64,000 nt of DNA from Niabella beijingensis (GTDB taxonomy: Bacteria; Bacteroidota; Bacteroidia; Chitinophagales; Chitinophagaceae): assembly GCF_020034665.1 (NCBI RefSeq), contig NZ_JAIQDI010000002.1, positions 558,001 to 622,000 on the forward strand, written 5' to 3'. The position numbers and the translations under genes were made by a program. The notes beneath the pieces are model-generated. The model was not told the origin of the DNA and did no database searches. It worked only from the letters and a program-made list of their open reading frames with translations. The stretch's first letter is position 1, and each line of letters starts with the position of its first letter. Below, piece after piece: positions 53,761 to 61,404 of this stretch.

Positions 53761-55446
53761 TTGAAGCCCTTTTTTTTTATTTTTCTTGTATTCTTTTTTG
53801 CTACCGGCGTATGCGCGCAAACCGATGGCCTTCAAAAGGTGATCTCTGTCGATTTCCGGAATATAACGATGTACGATGCCCTGAGGCAGATCGAGGCCCG
53901 GGCCGGATTCTATTTCTCCTATGATAACCAGTTCATCCGGAATCAGAAAAAGATCTCTTTTACCGCAGCAGACAAACCGGTAAAAGAGATCCTGAACCAG
54001 ATCCTGGACAACGAGTATCAATACATTGTTCAGAACAATAAGGTGATCATCCGGAAAAAAGAACAGGCAGCTGTTGAAGTGCGTGGCCGTTTTGTTGACA
54101 ACAGTGATCAGACACCAGTGGCTTATGTAAGCGTTTATGTGCCGGAACTTCAGATCGGTACCATGTCTGACCAGGAAGGCTTCTTCTCCTTAAAAGTGCC
54201 CCGGTCCGATCAACTGCTTATTACGGCCAGCCGTATTTCATACGAGGATACTGTTTTCAGCGCAGACAACAACAGCGACCGGGAATTGAATATAGCACTC
54301 ACCCCGCACATTACAGAAGCTCCTGAGATCCGCCTGAATACGGTGCAGCGGCACTGGCTGGCCCGCCGGCTGATCGGCTCCCGGCAAAAATTAAGCAGCA
54401 TCAACCTGAAAAATTATTTTTATCAGCGGAAGTTCCAGCTGGGGGTGCTTCCGGGCATTGCTACAAAGAATGTCCTCAAGGGCCAGCAGGAAAATAATTT
54501 TTCGTTTAATGTGCTGGGAGGCTATGCCGCCCAGGTGGATGCCGTGGAAATAGGAGGATTGTTCAATATCGTGCAAAAACATGTCCATTCTGTACAGATC
54601 GGAGGACTGGCCAATATTGTCGGGGGTGGTGTGAACGGCGTGCAGGTTGGGGGTATGTATAATTATGTGGGTGACAGCATGCAGGGCGTGCAGATCGGAG
54701 GACTGGTGAACACGGCGCAACAGCATACAGGCGGTGTGCAGGTCGCCGGCTGGTACAATGGTACATCTGCTTTTAACGGGCTTCAGATTGCAGGTTTGAT
54801 GAACAGGGTACGCGACAGCAGCACCGGTCTGCAACTCGCCGGATTGGTGAATGTGGCGGGCACGGTTTCCGAAGGAGTTCAGCTTTCCGGGCTGGTGAAC
54901 CGGGCATCGAAAATAAAGGGATTGCAGCTGGGGCTGGTAAACCTCGCTGACACGCTTAGGGGCGTGGCCATCGGACCGGTAAACTATCACCGGAACGGTA
55001 AGCATGCATTGTCCGTTTCCTGGCAGGAGAACAATCAGCTGAATGTGGCCTACCGGTCGGGTAGTTATACCCTGTATAATGTTGTCCAGGGTGGAGTGAC
55101 CTTTGCACCGGGCGGCGAACATTATTATTCATTTGGATATGGACTGGGAAGCGAATGGGTGCTAAAAAAGAAAATCAAAATGGCCGCCGAGCTGGTTAAC
55201 CTTTTCTATACATCCGCCGACCGCATCGATCTTAATTATACCAATCTTTCTTTCCAGCCATTGCTGCTGTACCAGCTGCGCCCGAAGCTGCAGTTGTTTG
55301 CGGGACCAAGATTGCAGTACCCGATGCCGGGTAAGGAGGATGCAGCATCTGTTCAGGATGCGTTGAACCGGAATATGCTTGCCATTAATCCGGGTAGTAA
55401 AGACGTATTGTACCTGGGCTGGACGGTAGGCATAAATATTTTCTGA
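53761..55446 (+). CDS. STN-domain protein with GLxN repeats and barrel-like C-terminus
   Basis: A 561-residue exported protein. TTG at 53761 is the start that gives a proper signal peptide (about 1-20, ends GVCAQ); no ATG fits. In order: STN domain (about 25-80, VDFRNITMYDALRQIEARAG), carboxypeptidase-like regulatory domain (about 103-190, VRGRFVDNSDQTPVAYVSVYV), a linker, then about eight repeats of roughly 20 residues with GVQIGGLxN or GLQLAGLVN cores (about 250-410). The C-terminal part (about 420-561) has alternating strands and ends GINIF with a terminal Phe, like outer-membrane barrels. No TonB plug is present. The repeats resemble surface-repeat proteins I associate with Leptospira LA_2272; this link is from memory. 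Inferred role: an outer-membrane sensor that signals to FecR. Confidence 0.85.
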   Translation: MKPFFFIFLVFFFATGVCAQTDGLQKVISVDFRNITMYDALRQIEARAGFYFSYDNQFIRNQKKISFTAADKPVKEILNQILDNEYQYIVQNNKVIIRKKEQAAVEVRGRFVDNSDQTPVAYVSVYVPELQIGTMSDQEGFFSLKVPRSDQLLITASRISYEDTVFSADNNSDRELNIALTPHITEAPEIRLNTVQRHWLARRLIGSRQKLSSINLKNYFYQRKFQLGVLPGIATKNVLKGQQENNFSFNVLGGYAAQVDAVEIGGLFNIVQKHVHSVQIGGLANIVGGGVNGVQVGGMYNYVGDSMQGVQIGGLVNTAQQHTGGVQVAGWYNGTSAFNGLQIAGLMNRVRDSSTGLQLAGLVNVAGTVSEGVQLSGLVNRASKIKGLQLGLVNLADTLRGVAIGPVNYHRNGKHALSVSWQENNQLNVAYRSGSYTLYNVVQGGVTFAPGGEHYYSFGYGLGSEWVLKKKIKMAAELVNLFYTSADRIDLNYTNLSFQPLLLYQLRPKLQLFAGPRLQYPMPGKEDAASVQDALNRNMLAINPGSKDVLYLGWTVGINIF

Positions 55447-55498
55447 GCGTATAGGGGGGACGCCGCTTTAATGTGTATTACAGGTATACATTAAAGAC

Positions 55499-56509
55499 AT
55501 GAAAAAGAAACAACTACTATGTGCATTGCTGTTGCTGGCGGCACTGAAGAGCACCGCACAGGATGGGATCGGGGAACGCATTCACCTGGGACTGGTTACA
55601 CCGCTGAGCACGCAAGGGGCCCAGGCGCGGAACGCAAGTCCGGTTTTTGCCCTGCATGCGTTACAGGGTGTAAACCGCGACAACAAAGGCCTGGCTGTTG
55701 CAGGACTTTATACCAAACTCTTTGGAAGTAACCGGGGCGTTATGATAAGTGGTCTGGTAAATGAAGTACAGGGTTCGGATAAAGGTCTGGCTGTTGCAGG
55801 CCTGGTAAATATCGCACGTAACGGCAGGGGGCTGCAGCTGGCAGGCTTGTACAATCATAATTCAGGGAATGGTTTTGCACAGATCGCAGGTATCGGTAAT
55901 TCGAACCGTTATAGTGAATTGCAGCTGGCAGGACTGATAAATATAACACGGAATGGCGGCAGCCAGATCGCCGGCCTGATAAACAAGGCAGGCACGGTTA
56001 AAGGGATACAGTTGGCAGGACTGGTGAACATCGCGGACAGTTCAGCTTATCCCATAGGAATCGTCAATATCATCAGGCAGGGTGAAAAGCAACTCGGCAT
56101 TCAGGTGTATGATGATGCTTCTGTGAGCGTGGTACTGCGTACCGGCAGTAATAAAACCTATGGTATTGTCGGGATCGGTCTTGCCAGGGAAAACAAACGA
56201 ACAATACCCCAGGGCGAAGCCGGATTGGGCTATCACATACCCATTGCCCGGAGGGTACGGGTGAACGCGGAACTGGTAATGCTGGGAAGGACCGACTTTA
56301 CCTACTTTAAACACACAGAATCACTGCGGACCCTGCTGGGATGGAAACTCACGAAGGCACTGGAACTAACGGCAGGGCCAGCGCTGTATGCCAATGCGTA
56401 CGGCGATTCAAAACTGTTCTCCGGAAGCTATATCTGGAAATCGCACCGCCAGGGCTCCTCCTTTGTTATTACGCCCGGAGCAATAGCAGGACTGAACGTC
56501 CGTCTGTAA
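55499..56509 (+). CDS. Secreted GLxN-repeat protein, paralog of the preceding gene without STN
   Basis: A 336-residue exported protein (signal about 1-21, KSTAQ). It shares with the preceding protein the 18-22-residue repeats (GLAVAGLYTKL, GVMISGLVNEV, GLAVAGLVNIA, GLQLAGLYN, GIQLAGLVNIA; about 55-195) and a C-terminal region (about 200-336) with similar strands: LGIQVYDDASVSVVLRTGS, EAGLGYHI and ELTAGPALYANAYG, ending in GLNVRL. It lacks the STN and regulatory domains. It may assemble with, or be sensed by, the larger protein. The gap is 52 bp. Confidence 0.85.
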   Translation: MKKKQLLCALLLLAALKSTAQDGIGERIHLGLVTPLSTQGAQARNASPVFALHALQGVNRDNKGLAVAGLYTKLFGSNRGVMISGLVNEVQGSDKGLAVAGLVNIARNGRGLQLAGLYNHNSGNGFAQIAGIGNSNRYSELQLAGLINITRNGGSQIAGLINKAGTVKGIQLAGLVNIADSSAYPIGIVNIIRQGEKQLGIQVYDDASVSVVLRTGSNKTYGIVGIGLARENKRTIPQGEAGLGYHIPIARRVRVNAELVMLGRTDFTYFKHTESLRTLLGWKLTKALELTAGPALYANAYGDSKLFSGSYIWKSHRQGSSFVITPGAIAGLNVRL

Positions 56510-56537
56510 ATTTTTTGTTCAACTAATTCTATAATCA

Positions 56538-57254
56538 ATGCACATGAAACCATTTTTTATTTTGATCTTCTCTCTCCTGGTCATGATCCTGACATCAGGT
56601 TGTAAAAAAGTATATCCAGATGGTCCGGCCATACGGGAAAACCGGAATGTATCCCGATTCAGAAAAATCGAAACCACTTTCAGCGCCCATGTGGAATACC
56701 GGAAAAGTCCTGATATTAAAGTAGAAGTACTGGCAGCCGAAAATATACAGCAGTATGTCATTGCTGAAGTGATTGGCGACCGGCTCATATTACGAACGCC
56801 TTCCAATATCAGCCTGAAAAGAGGCAGTGTAACGGTTTATGTGACGGCACCGGAGCTGGACGGTATAACACTTACAGGATCCGGTAATTTTACGGCTGTT
56901 GATCCGATCGATGCTGATGCCCTGACACTTGATCTTTCCGGCTCCGGGGATATCACCATTTCAGAACTCGGTACCTCCTCTCTTAAAGCGCGCATCAGCG
57001 GAAACGGAAATATTACGATAAACAGTGGCAACAGCGGACGCCAGGAGGTATCCGTTACCGGCAGCGGAGATTATAATGCACAACAGCTGGAAACGGAGGA
57101 TGCCATTGTTAAGCTAACAGGGTCCGGGGATGCCAGGGTATGGGTGCGGCGTAAACTGGATGCGACCATAACCGGCAGCGGCGACATACGGTATGCCGGC
57201 ACTCCTGAGGTGAATGCGTCCGTAACCGGATCCGGCAGTGTAAAGCGGTTGTGA
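56538..57254 (+). CDS. DUF2807 (head GIN domain) lipoprotein
   Basis: A 238-residue lipoprotein (lipobox LTSGC, Cys21 from this ATG; MKPFF two codons on is an alternative start). The body is a right-handed beta-helix-like DUF2807 domain with recurrent TGSGNF, SGSGDI, SGNGNI, TGSGDY and TGSGDA turns (about 105-235), following FRKIETTFSAHVEYRKSPDIKVEV. The family is widespread in Bacteroidota with unknown function, probably a periplasmic or surface adhesin/scaffold. It is 28 bp after the GLxN-repeat gene, so it likely belongs to the sigma/FecR unit. Confidence 0.87.
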   Translation: MHMKPFFILIFSLLVMILTSGCKKVYPDGPAIRENRNVSRFRKIETTFSAHVEYRKSPDIKVEVLAAENIQQYVIAEVIGDRLILRTPSNISLKRGSVTVYVTAPELDGITLTGSGNFTAVDPIDADALTLDLSGSGDITISELGTSSLKARISGNGNITINSGNSGRQEVSVTGSGDYNAQQLETEDAIVKLTGSGDARVWVRRKLDATITGSGDIRYAGTPEVNASVTGSGSVKRL

Positions 57255-57495
57255 TTTGGGCAAAGCACCGGGAAATATCCTGTCGCATATTTTAGGGCAG
57301 AGGAACCATTGCTTTCCGGCGATTGTATATCCCTATTGCTGCAGTTTGTGATAAACTCAGTCGTCAGGTATCTGTTGCAATTTGTTTTTCCTGTTTGCCG
57401 TAAGACATTACAGTAACAACCCTGCCCGGAATTGTCGGGGCTGATCCGCACCCTTTTTGTCCTGGTCGGATATTTGCGGCTGGCTCTAAAAATAC

Positions 57496-57888
57496 ATGCG
57501 TAAAGGACAAAGTTATATTGGCACTTCCGGCGGGCATTACAAACACTGGAAACATCGTTTCTATCCCGAAGCGGTTAAGGAACCGGAATTTCTTGCTTTT
57601 TACCAGCAATGGTTCAGAATGGTGGAGATCAACAACAGCTTTTACCACCTCAACGGTCATCTTTCGCCGCTGGTTCCTACAGCAGATTTTATCTACATTT
57701 GTTTACATGGCCCAGGCGGCGGATATGAAGGAAGTTATGCTATGCTACAGCAATGTTAAAAAAATGGACACACAGCTGCAGAAGCTGGATGAAACAACGG
57801 GTTGGATGTTTATGTATATTTTGATAACGATCAGGAAGGATATGCCGTGAAAAACGCACTGAAGCTGACAGAATTGTTAAAACGCTGA
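57496..57888 (+). pseudogene. DUF72 protein remnant (internal deletion and frameshifts)
   Basis: The N-terminus is that of DUF72 proteins: SYIGTSGGHYKHWKHRFYPE, then FYQQWFRMVEINNSFYHL. The frame then jumps directly to TADFIYICLHGPGGGYEGSYA, which in intact proteins lies some 100-130 residues later, so the middle is deleted. A stop at 57757-57759 follows. The true C-terminus DVYVYFDNDQEGYAVKNALKL...LLKR is found in another frame ending at 57886-57888. At least two more shifts lie between about 57740 and 57810. Intact DUF72 proteins are usually 240-300 residues, against about 130 codons left here. Confidence 0.85.
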
Positions 57889-57968
57889 TCCGCAGCGGCC
57901 TTCAACAGCAGCTGATCCGCAGATAGTTGCGGCAGCATTTTTGTACGGGTATTAAAAAGCGTTAAACA

Positions 57969-58427
57969 ATGGAAAAAGAAACCTCATCAGAAAAGATGAA
58001 TACGATTTCGGAGTGTCTGAACAAAGCAGTCCATTCGGGGTACAGCAAAGATTTTTTTGTAAGCAGCGGAGGGCTTTTTTTTAAGGATGCCGAACGTTAT
58101 TATCAGCCGGAGGAAGTAATGATCCGTAATTTCTACCGGTTTGAAGGGGAGAGTGATCCCGGCGATAGTTCTATTCTTTACCTGCTGCAGACGGAAGACG
58201 GTACAAAGGGTACCCTGCTGGATGCTTACGGAGTGTATTCTGATAAGGGAATTTCGGCCTTTGTAAAGAATATCGGCCGTACCCGGAAACAACTTCCGTC
58301 TGCAGCGCCACATATACGCCGGAAGGTTATGGTTGCAATGGGCGCGCTTACAGCATTGTTTTTCATGCTGTGGTACCTTCGTAAATCAGAAAAAATTCCT
58401 TCCCGGTTACGGCAGGCTTTTTCATAA
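57969..58427 (+). CDS. Small YRFEGESDP-type domain protein with C-terminal membrane anchor
   Basis: A 152-residue protein. Residues about 10-100 match a small Bacteroidota domain often labelled (probably wrongly) phosphoribosylpyrophosphate synthetase: ISECLNKAVHSGYSKDFFVS, YYQPEEVMIRNFYRFEGESD, SILYLLQTEDGTKGTLLDAYGVYSD. That domain is normally about 100 residues. Here a basic linker and a single membrane span (about 122-138, MVAMGALTALFFMLWYL) are added, placing the domain in the cytoplasm. No enzyme motif is seen. It lies downstream of the DUF72 remnant, alone. Confidence 0.7.
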   Translation: MEKETSSEKMNTISECLNKAVHSGYSKDFFVSSGGLFFKDAERYYQPEEVMIRNFYRFEGESDPGDSSILYLLQTEDGTKGTLLDAYGVYSDKGISAFVKNIGRTRKQLPSAAPHIRRKVMVAMGALTALFFMLWYLRKSEKIPSRLRQAFS

Positions 58428-58671
58428 AACAACAGGCCGGTCAAATGGGCAGCGTGTGGAAATTATGCCCGCTTCATGTAGATGGATGGAACAGGAACGG
58501 CGGCGGGCAAAGGCTTTCCGGATCAGGATTGTTCCGTGGTTTAAATTTCTTCTTTCTTTAAATTGCTGTTTTTGATGTTGTTTTGTAACGATTAACAGGT
58601 GAACGCCTTTACCGCTGATGAGTACCGGTGCTGTTCGTTGGCATCATAATTTCATTTTATAAATAAAAGTT

Positions 58672-58760
58672 TTCTTCCGGGGAGTGTTACATATCGAAAG
58701 ATATACGCCGAGAATAAAAACCCGTTGTACCTGAACTGGATAATGCCAGCGGAGGAAGAA
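58672..58760 (+). promoter_or_regulatory. Thiamine pyrophosphate (TPP) riboswitch
   Basis: The conserved THI-element parts occur in order. P1 arms are ttcttcc (58672-58678) and ggaagaa (58754-58760). The ggggag start of P2 (58679-58684) pairs with accc. A P3 arm gtgt...acgc carries an atatc-gaaa-gatat extension. Then come the gccgaga loop (CUGAGA-like), acccgttgtacctgaact and ctggataatgccagcg of P4/P5. This is a near-consensus TPP aptamer. It is followed by an intrinsic terminator (58771-58794), the standard expression platform. No thiamine gene lies downstream in the window. The remaining part of the gap (58428-58671) shows nothing notable. Confidence 0.9.
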
Positions 58761-58770
58761 GGAATTTTGT

Positions 58771-58794
58771 CCCCGGCAATGCCGGGGGCTTTTT
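58771..58794 (+). terminator. Terminator of the TPP riboswitch expression platform
   Basis: The stem ccccggc (58771-58777) / gccgggg (58781-58787) with loop aat is followed by T-rich sequence to 58794. It starts 10 bp after the riboswitch P1 and ends 26 bp before the ATG of the downstream gene, the position expected for TPP-dependent termination. Confidence 0.85.
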
Positions 58795-58820
58795 GTAATC
58801 CCCTTAAACGGCCCTGTAAA

Positions 58821-59172
58821 ATGAAAACACAATCTTTTGAAACCGCGGCACATGAGCTTACAGGCCTTGTTGCGATAGACTTTGTAAACAACGCTGCTGC
58901 ATTTCTGACGGCTCTTTTTGCTAATTACGATCCGGAAGTTGTATCTGCCCGTAAGTCTCCGTTTTTTTCTTGAAGAAGAGGGCTGGGGCGTTACCCTTTA
59001 TGCCGATCATGGCAGGGAAGACGAAGCACCGGAGCCGGACGCCGTTTTCCCGGTCAGGAAATTTAAGACGACAATTACGCATAAGGCTTTTGTACAGGCG
59101 GTGGCCCATTTTGCTGTTTCCCTGCAAGTTGCTGCATTGGATGTGGATCGAATGCGGGTGACAAATAAATAA
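58821..59172 (+). pseudogene. Small unknown gene downstream of the TPP riboswitch, frameshifted
   Basis: ATG 58821 starts TQSFETAAHELTGLVAIDF, reads to NYDPEVVSARKSPFFS and stops at 58971-58973. In the next frame the sequence continues as LYLPVSLRFFLEEEGWGVTLYADHG, then FPVRKFKTTITHKAFVQAVAHF, to a stop at 59170-59172. Joined by removing one base around 58936-58941 this gives a sensible protein of about 116 residues, so a one-base insertion (or read error) has split the gene. I do not recognise a named family. The pattern of AHELTGLVAIDFVN and VxKFK is like small hypothetical proteins of Bacteroidota. It is the only coding sequence that the riboswitch could control. Confidence 0.65.
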
Positions 59173-59287
59173 GGGATTGATAGCAAAAAGAATGGGCAAT
59201 TTAAAAACAGGGGGACGACTTTTTTGAGGTTTATTTTCCCGGGTGTAGCCCTGATTCCCGCTTCAATGACAAACATTTTTTGCCAGT

Positions 59288-59383
59288 GTGCGGCCCGGGC
59301 TCTTTACCACAGGTCTTTTTATCCTTGTTGGCGTAATTCTTGTGTTCTTGTTTCGCGTGCTGTCAAAGCACAGGAATGGATAG
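59288..59383 (+). CDS. Possible 31-residue single-span membrane peptide
   Basis: A GTG at 59288 opens 31 codons to TAG at 59381-59383. The product is one hydrophobic helix (LFILVGVILVFLF) flanked by Arg/Lys (VRPGLFTTG, RVLSKHRNG), the typical layout of bacterial small membrane proteins. It fills part of the 294-bp gap before the kinase gene. There is no strong ribosome site, so this is only a candidate. The rest of the gap shows nothing further. Confidence 0.25.
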   Translation: MRPGLFTTGLFILVGVILVFLFRVLSKHRNG

Positions 59384-59466
59384 CGCACAGGTGTAATTGA
59401 CCGGCTCGAAGTATTATTCCGGTTTTACGGGTCCCGGGCCGTTATTTTCTGTGTCTGTGAAAGCAA

Positions 59467-60861
59467 ATGACAGCATTTCCTGACAACAAAAGCCCAAAAG
59501 GTATGATTAAATCCTTAAATAAAATCCGGATCGGCTATGTATTGTCTTCCCTGCTGCTGCTAACTTCTTATATCCTTATTTTATCTACCAACCGCCGGCT
59601 GCAGACCGAGAAGGAACGCGTGGTAAACAGCTATATCCTTATCAACAAGCTGGGAGCGATCAAAATGGCTGTAAGCGAGGCCGAAACCAACGTACGGGAA
59701 TACCTGCTGAATAAAAACGAAAAGGCATTGGCCACTTTCCATACCACAAGGGCAAACCTGCATCAATTACATCAGGAGGTGCGCCGGCAGACACAATATA
59801 ACAGCCAGCAGGCACAAAGTGAATCCGTCCTGCAGACAATGACCGAAGAGCGGATGGCGCAACTGGCGACAGCGCTTATTAAGGGGAGGGCTTCTGTTCT
59901 CGGACAGGCGAACAATATATATACGCAGATCCAGGATATGACCGCGAGGGAAGAACCACTGATGCGGAAACGCATGACCCGGCTCGACAGGTTTTACAAC
60001 AGCACAGAAACGCTGACGATACTCTCCCTTTTTATGGCGGCTATAGCGGTGGTTTATGCGGTACTGACGTTTAACAGCCAGTACCGGCAGAAGAGAAAGG
60101 CCGACAAAACCGCAGATGTTTACCGGAATGAACTGGAGGAGAATGTAAAACAATTACAGGATAAGAACACCACGCTCAAGGAATTAAAAGGAATGGAAAA
60201 ACTGGCGACCATCGGGCGGGTGGCGCGCGTGGTAGCGCATGAGGTAAGGAACCCGCTCACCAATATTTCGCTGGCCACAGAACAGCTACAGGACCTTGCC
60301 TGTATCCGGCAGGACCCGGATGGCCAGCTCCTGCTGGGTATGATAGAACGTAACTCTACCCGCATCGGACAGATGGTATCTGATCTGCTGAATGCCACAA
60401 AATTCATGCAGCTGGATAAACAGCAGGCGGACCTCAACCAATTGCTGGATGAAAGCCTGGCAATGGCGCGGGACCGGCTGGTGCTGCGGAAGATCGAAGT
60501 GGTAAAAAATTATTCGGATAAAGTATGTGATGTAATGGTGGATAAGGAACGTATCAGGCTGGCATTCCTGAATATTATCGTAAACGCCATTGAGGCCATG
60601 CGCGAAGGAGCGGGGATACTGGAGCTGACCACAAAACGCGACGGCGACCGCTGCATTGTGGAAGTCCGCGACAATGGAAGCGGGATGGATGAGGCTACCC
60701 TGCAGAATTTGTTTGAACCTTATTTTACAATGAAGAAGAAAGGAAACGGGCTTGGTCTGACGAACTCGCAGAACATTGTATTAAATCATAAGGGCAATAT
60801 CAAGGTGAGCAGTGAGCCCGGCAAGGGTAGTTTGTTTGTTATTTCATTGAATGTCCTGTAA
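59467..60861 (+). CDS. CHASE3-like sensor histidine kinase
   Basis: A 464-residue membrane kinase (ATG 59503 is an alternative start). Two spans (about 22-41 and 183-202) enclose a helical periplasmic sensor (about 45-180) with the CHASE3-like pattern VNSYILINKLGAIKMAVSEAETNVREYLLNKNE. A coiled coil leads to the HisKA domain with phospho-acceptor His258 (VVAHEVRNPL). The ATPase domain has the N box (NIIVNAIEAM), G1 (VRDNGSGMDE) and G2 (KKKGNGLGL). Its likely output is the NtrC-type regulator at 61405, with the lone receiver at 60865 as modulator. Confidence 0.93.
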   Translation: MTAFPDNKSPKGMIKSLNKIRIGYVLSSLLLLTSYILILSTNRRLQTEKERVVNSYILINKLGAIKMAVSEAETNVREYLLNKNEKALATFHTTRANLHQLHQEVRRQTQYNSQQAQSESVLQTMTEERMAQLATALIKGRASVLGQANNIYTQIQDMTAREEPLMRKRMTRLDRFYNSTETLTILSLFMAAIAVVYAVLTFNSQYRQKRKADKTADVYRNELEENVKQLQDKNTTLKELKGMEKLATIGRVARVVAHEVRNPLTNISLATEQLQDLACIRQDPDGQLLLGMIERNSTRIGQMVSDLLNATKFMQLDKQQADLNQLLDESLAMARDRLVLRKIEVVKNYSDKVCDVMVDKERIRLAFLNIIVNAIEAMREGAGILELTTKRDGDRCIVEVRDNGSGMDEATLQNLFEPYFTMKKKGNGLGLTNSQNIVLNHKGNIKVSSEPGKGSLFVISLNVL

Positions 60862-60864
60862 TGT

Positions 60865-61281
60865 TCAGCGTGGGGAATGTTGTCTTTTATCGATGATCGC
60901 AAGGATCTCCTTTCGGGTAAAGGGTTTTCCTATAAAATCATCGGCACCATTGCTGACTGCCATTTTCCGGTCGTAACTGGTGTCATAAGCGGTTATCATT
61001 ATGATAGGGGCCGCCGTGAGCTTTTTAAAACTGCCAATAAATTGATACCCCAGTCCGTCCGGAAGCCGGTTGTCCAGGAAAATAAGATCGATATCAGGGT
61101 TTTTTTTCAGGACATCGAAGGCTTCTGATATCGATGCCGCTGAAACAGTCTGAATATCCCGTTGTTTTAGTATATTTCCGATAAGGAAGTAGATATCCGC
61201 TTCGTCATCAACGACTAAAGCCTTTGATATCCGGTCGGAAAGGTACGGAGCCTGTGTATGTAAAGCATTGTTACGGGTCAC
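60865..61281 (-). CDS. Single-domain response regulator receiver
   Basis: A 138-residue protein consisting of one REC domain: acidic pair in ALVVDDE (Asp25/Asp26), phospho-acceptor Asp70 (LIFLDNRLP), Thr97 (MITAY) and Lys119 (FIGKPF). No output domain follows. It is convergent with the kinase gene (stops 3 bp apart) and divergent from the NtrC gene. It may act as a phosphate sink or as a protein-protein switch on the same pathway. Confidence 0.92.
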   Translation of the reverse strand: MTRNNALHTQAPYLSDRISKALVVDDEADIYFLIGNILKQRDIQTVSAASISEAFDVLKKNPDIDLIFLDNRLPDGLGYQFIGSFKKLTAAPIIMITAYDTSYDRKMAVSNGADDFIGKPFTRKEILAIIDKRQHSPR

Positions 61282-61404
61282 TAAAAAATCGCGACAATTA
61301 TTTTGCCAAACAGCAAATTTCCCGGCTTAAAAAAGTTCAGGTAAAAACCGGCACGATTTGCGCTGTAAGATAATTATTAAACGTACTGGTTAATTACATT
61401 CATT

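Noticed and set aside
61345..61365. Sigma-54-like element ggcacgatttgc before the NtrC gene
   Set aside because: The GG and GC dinucleotides are separated by 8 bases, whereas a -24/-12 promoter needs 10.
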